DNA of 64,000 bases from JBOGVZ01 sp050692985 (lineage in GTDB: Bacteria > Actinomycetota > UBA4738 > CALAEC01). Location: contig JBOGVZ010000061.1 in assembly GCA_050692985.1 (NCBI GenBank), positions 62,001 through 126,000 of the forward strand. The letters run 5' to 3'. The notes beneath the pieces are model-generated. The model had not been told where the DNA came from and did no database searches. It saw only the letters and a list, made by a program, of their open reading frames with translations. This document shows, one piece after another, positions 63,053 through 64,000 of this stretch (positions are counted from its first letter, which is position 1; each line of letters starts with the position of its first letter). The translations under genes and the position numbers were made by a program.

Positions 63053-64000
63053 CTACAGGAAGCCGGCCGCGGAGCCCAGGAACAGCAGCCGGATGGCCAT
63101 GACCACCGCGGCGGCCTCCACCACCAGGGCCACTCCGAAGCCCAGGGCCAGGGCCGAGGCCCGGGCCACCACCGCCTCCCCGCGGCGGCGGACCGCGGCC
63201 ACCGGACCGCTCCGCGGCGGCCTCCGGCGGGTGGGTCGCAGCGGCGCGAACCCCGGGGAGGGGTCCCGGAAGCCCCGGCCAACGAGGACCACGGCCACCA
63301 CCACCGCCAGCGCGGGGGCGGCGGCCACCAGCAGGTGGGAGCCGGGCAGAGCGGGGAGCGCCGGGGCACCGGCCGAGGGGAGGACCGCCGGGAGCCCGAG
63401 CTCCTGCTCGATCCGCACCCACCAGCCGATCCCCAGTCGGACCGGCTGGGTCCCCATGTACAGCAGGGCCACGGCGGCCGGAACGCCCAGGACCGTGGCG
63501 GCGGGCCTCGGTCGGGCCCACCGCAACAGGGCCACCGCGCCGAGGATCGCCAGGCCCAGACCCAGCGCCGCCCCGCCGGCCGCCAGGCCCGCCAGGGGGC
63601 GGCCCCGGACGGCGGCCAGCGAGAGGGACAGCCACGCGCCCGGGAACCCCCCGCCGACCGGGGCCGCGGCCACCGAGGCGACCGCCACCCCCAGGGCCAG
63701 GGCGCCCGCGGCCGACCGGACCGGGCGGCGATCCCGGGGGTCGTTCGCGAACCACCGGACCGGAGGAGCCGCCTCGGCCAGCGCGGTCGCCGCCCCGGCA
63801 GCGACGAGCACCGCGGGGAACGCCACCAGGAAGGCCCGGGCCCCGACCGCACCCCCGAGGCCGAGGGCCACGAACGGCACCCCCGCGCCGGCCCCGATCA
63901 GGGCCGCCACCGCACCCGAGGGCCGGCGGGACAGGACCCCGGCCGCCCCGGCCGCCAGCACGGCTGCCGCCCCGGCGGCAGCCAGCACCGCCATACGCCC
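63053..64000 (-). CDS. Hypothetical polytopic membrane protein, 5' end possibly outside the window
   Basis: The frame is open from its TAG stop at 63053 to the right edge. An ATG at 63994 would give 313 residues, but the true start may lie beyond the window. The product is very rich in Ala, Gly, Val and Leu with about seven hydrophobic stretches and basic loops (RPTRRRPPRSG). No family recognised. Confidence 0.6.
   Translation of the reverse strand, partial: GRMAVLAAAGAAAVLAAGAAGVLSRRPSGAVAALIGAGAGVPFVALGLGGAVGARAFLVAFPAVLVAAGAATALAEAAPPVRWFANDPRDRRPVRSAAGALALGVAVASVAAAPVGGGFPGAWLSLSLAAVRGRPLAGLAAGGAALGLGLAILGAVALLRWARPRPAATVLGVPAAVALLYMGTQPVRLGIGWWVRIEQELGLPAVLPSAGAPALPALPGSHLLVAAAPALAVVVAVVLVGRGFRDPSPGFAPLRPTRRRPPRSGPVAAVRRRGEAVVARASALALGFGVALVVEAAAVVMAIRLLFLGSAAGFL

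Noticed and set aside
60889..63852. 987-codon penicillin-binding protein
   Set aside because: The first 290 codons are the shadow of the membrane-protein gene; GTG 62979 with a -10 box gives the normal start.

Overview
The window is high-GC DNA that looks like a chromosome segment from an actinobacterium (Actinomycetota), probably not one of the well-studied genera. The evidence is a dnaK-grpE-dnaJ-hspR heat-shock operon with a HAIR-type HspR operator, a Dcd of the mycobacterial dCTP deaminase/dUTPase type, a Bacillus/actinobacterial-type LexA box, TAnnnT -10 boxes placed directly before start codons (leaderless mRNAs), frequent GTG and TTG starts, and IS110 and ISLre2-like insertion sequences. 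The exact class cannot be fixed from sequence alone.

Layout. Bases 1-6200 hold a partial hypothetical gene, then a leucine/valine-type dehydrogenase, the E1alpha, E1beta and E2 subunits of a 2-oxoacid dehydrogenase (probably branched-chain), and a cobalamin-binding-type protein. Bases 6300-13335 form an island of visibly lower GC: an ISLre2-like element with a perfect 9-bp target duplication, a small mau-like locus (MauE-like, frameshifted MauD-like and a Tat-exported Cys-rich MauA-like protein, two small membrane proteins), an ECF sigma factor with a membrane partner, a 67-aa protein, and a decayed IS110 element. Bases 13337-24495 are a minus-strand purine operon, purA-D-E-B-C-S-Q-L-(MGMT-like)-F-M. 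Bases 24700-32400 hold dodecin, an IolC-C-like aldolase, an ArsR/SRPBCC pair divergent from a clpP, a zinc-ribbon gene pair, a metallo-beta-lactamase protein, an MFS transporter and LemA. Bases 32425-39703 are the heat-shock operon dnaK-grpE-dnaJ-hspR-GNAT-clpB with its promoter. Bases 39780-42600 hold a membrane Fe-S oxidoreductase, dcd and tRNA-Gly(CCC). Bases 42609-47444 carry a Gly/His-repeat protein, nth, a small gene, dnaB and rpsF-ssb-rpsR-rplI. Bases 47614-64000 hold an alpha/beta hydrolase, panB, a lipoprotein, an aldehyde dehydrogenase with DUF779 protein, two tandem DUF2207 proteins, two GT-C glycosyltransferases, a LuxR-type response regulator, a second ECF sigma/membrane-protein pair with an in-frame amber codon, a class A penicillin-binding protein and a partial membrane protein.

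The most unusual features are: the mau-like locus, whose MauA-like product seems to lack one of the two tryptophans needed for the TTQ cofactor; at least three genes (dcd, rpsR, rpsF) that appear to start at CTG behind a good Shine-Dalgarno; a LexA-type box in the dnaB leader; and a run of leaderless promoters with exactly six bases between the -10 box and the start codon. Several otherwise intact genes (clpB, an MFS gene, a mauD-like gene, a hypothetical) carry one- or two-base insertions, mostly in short homopolymers, so some of the breaks may be sequencing errors.
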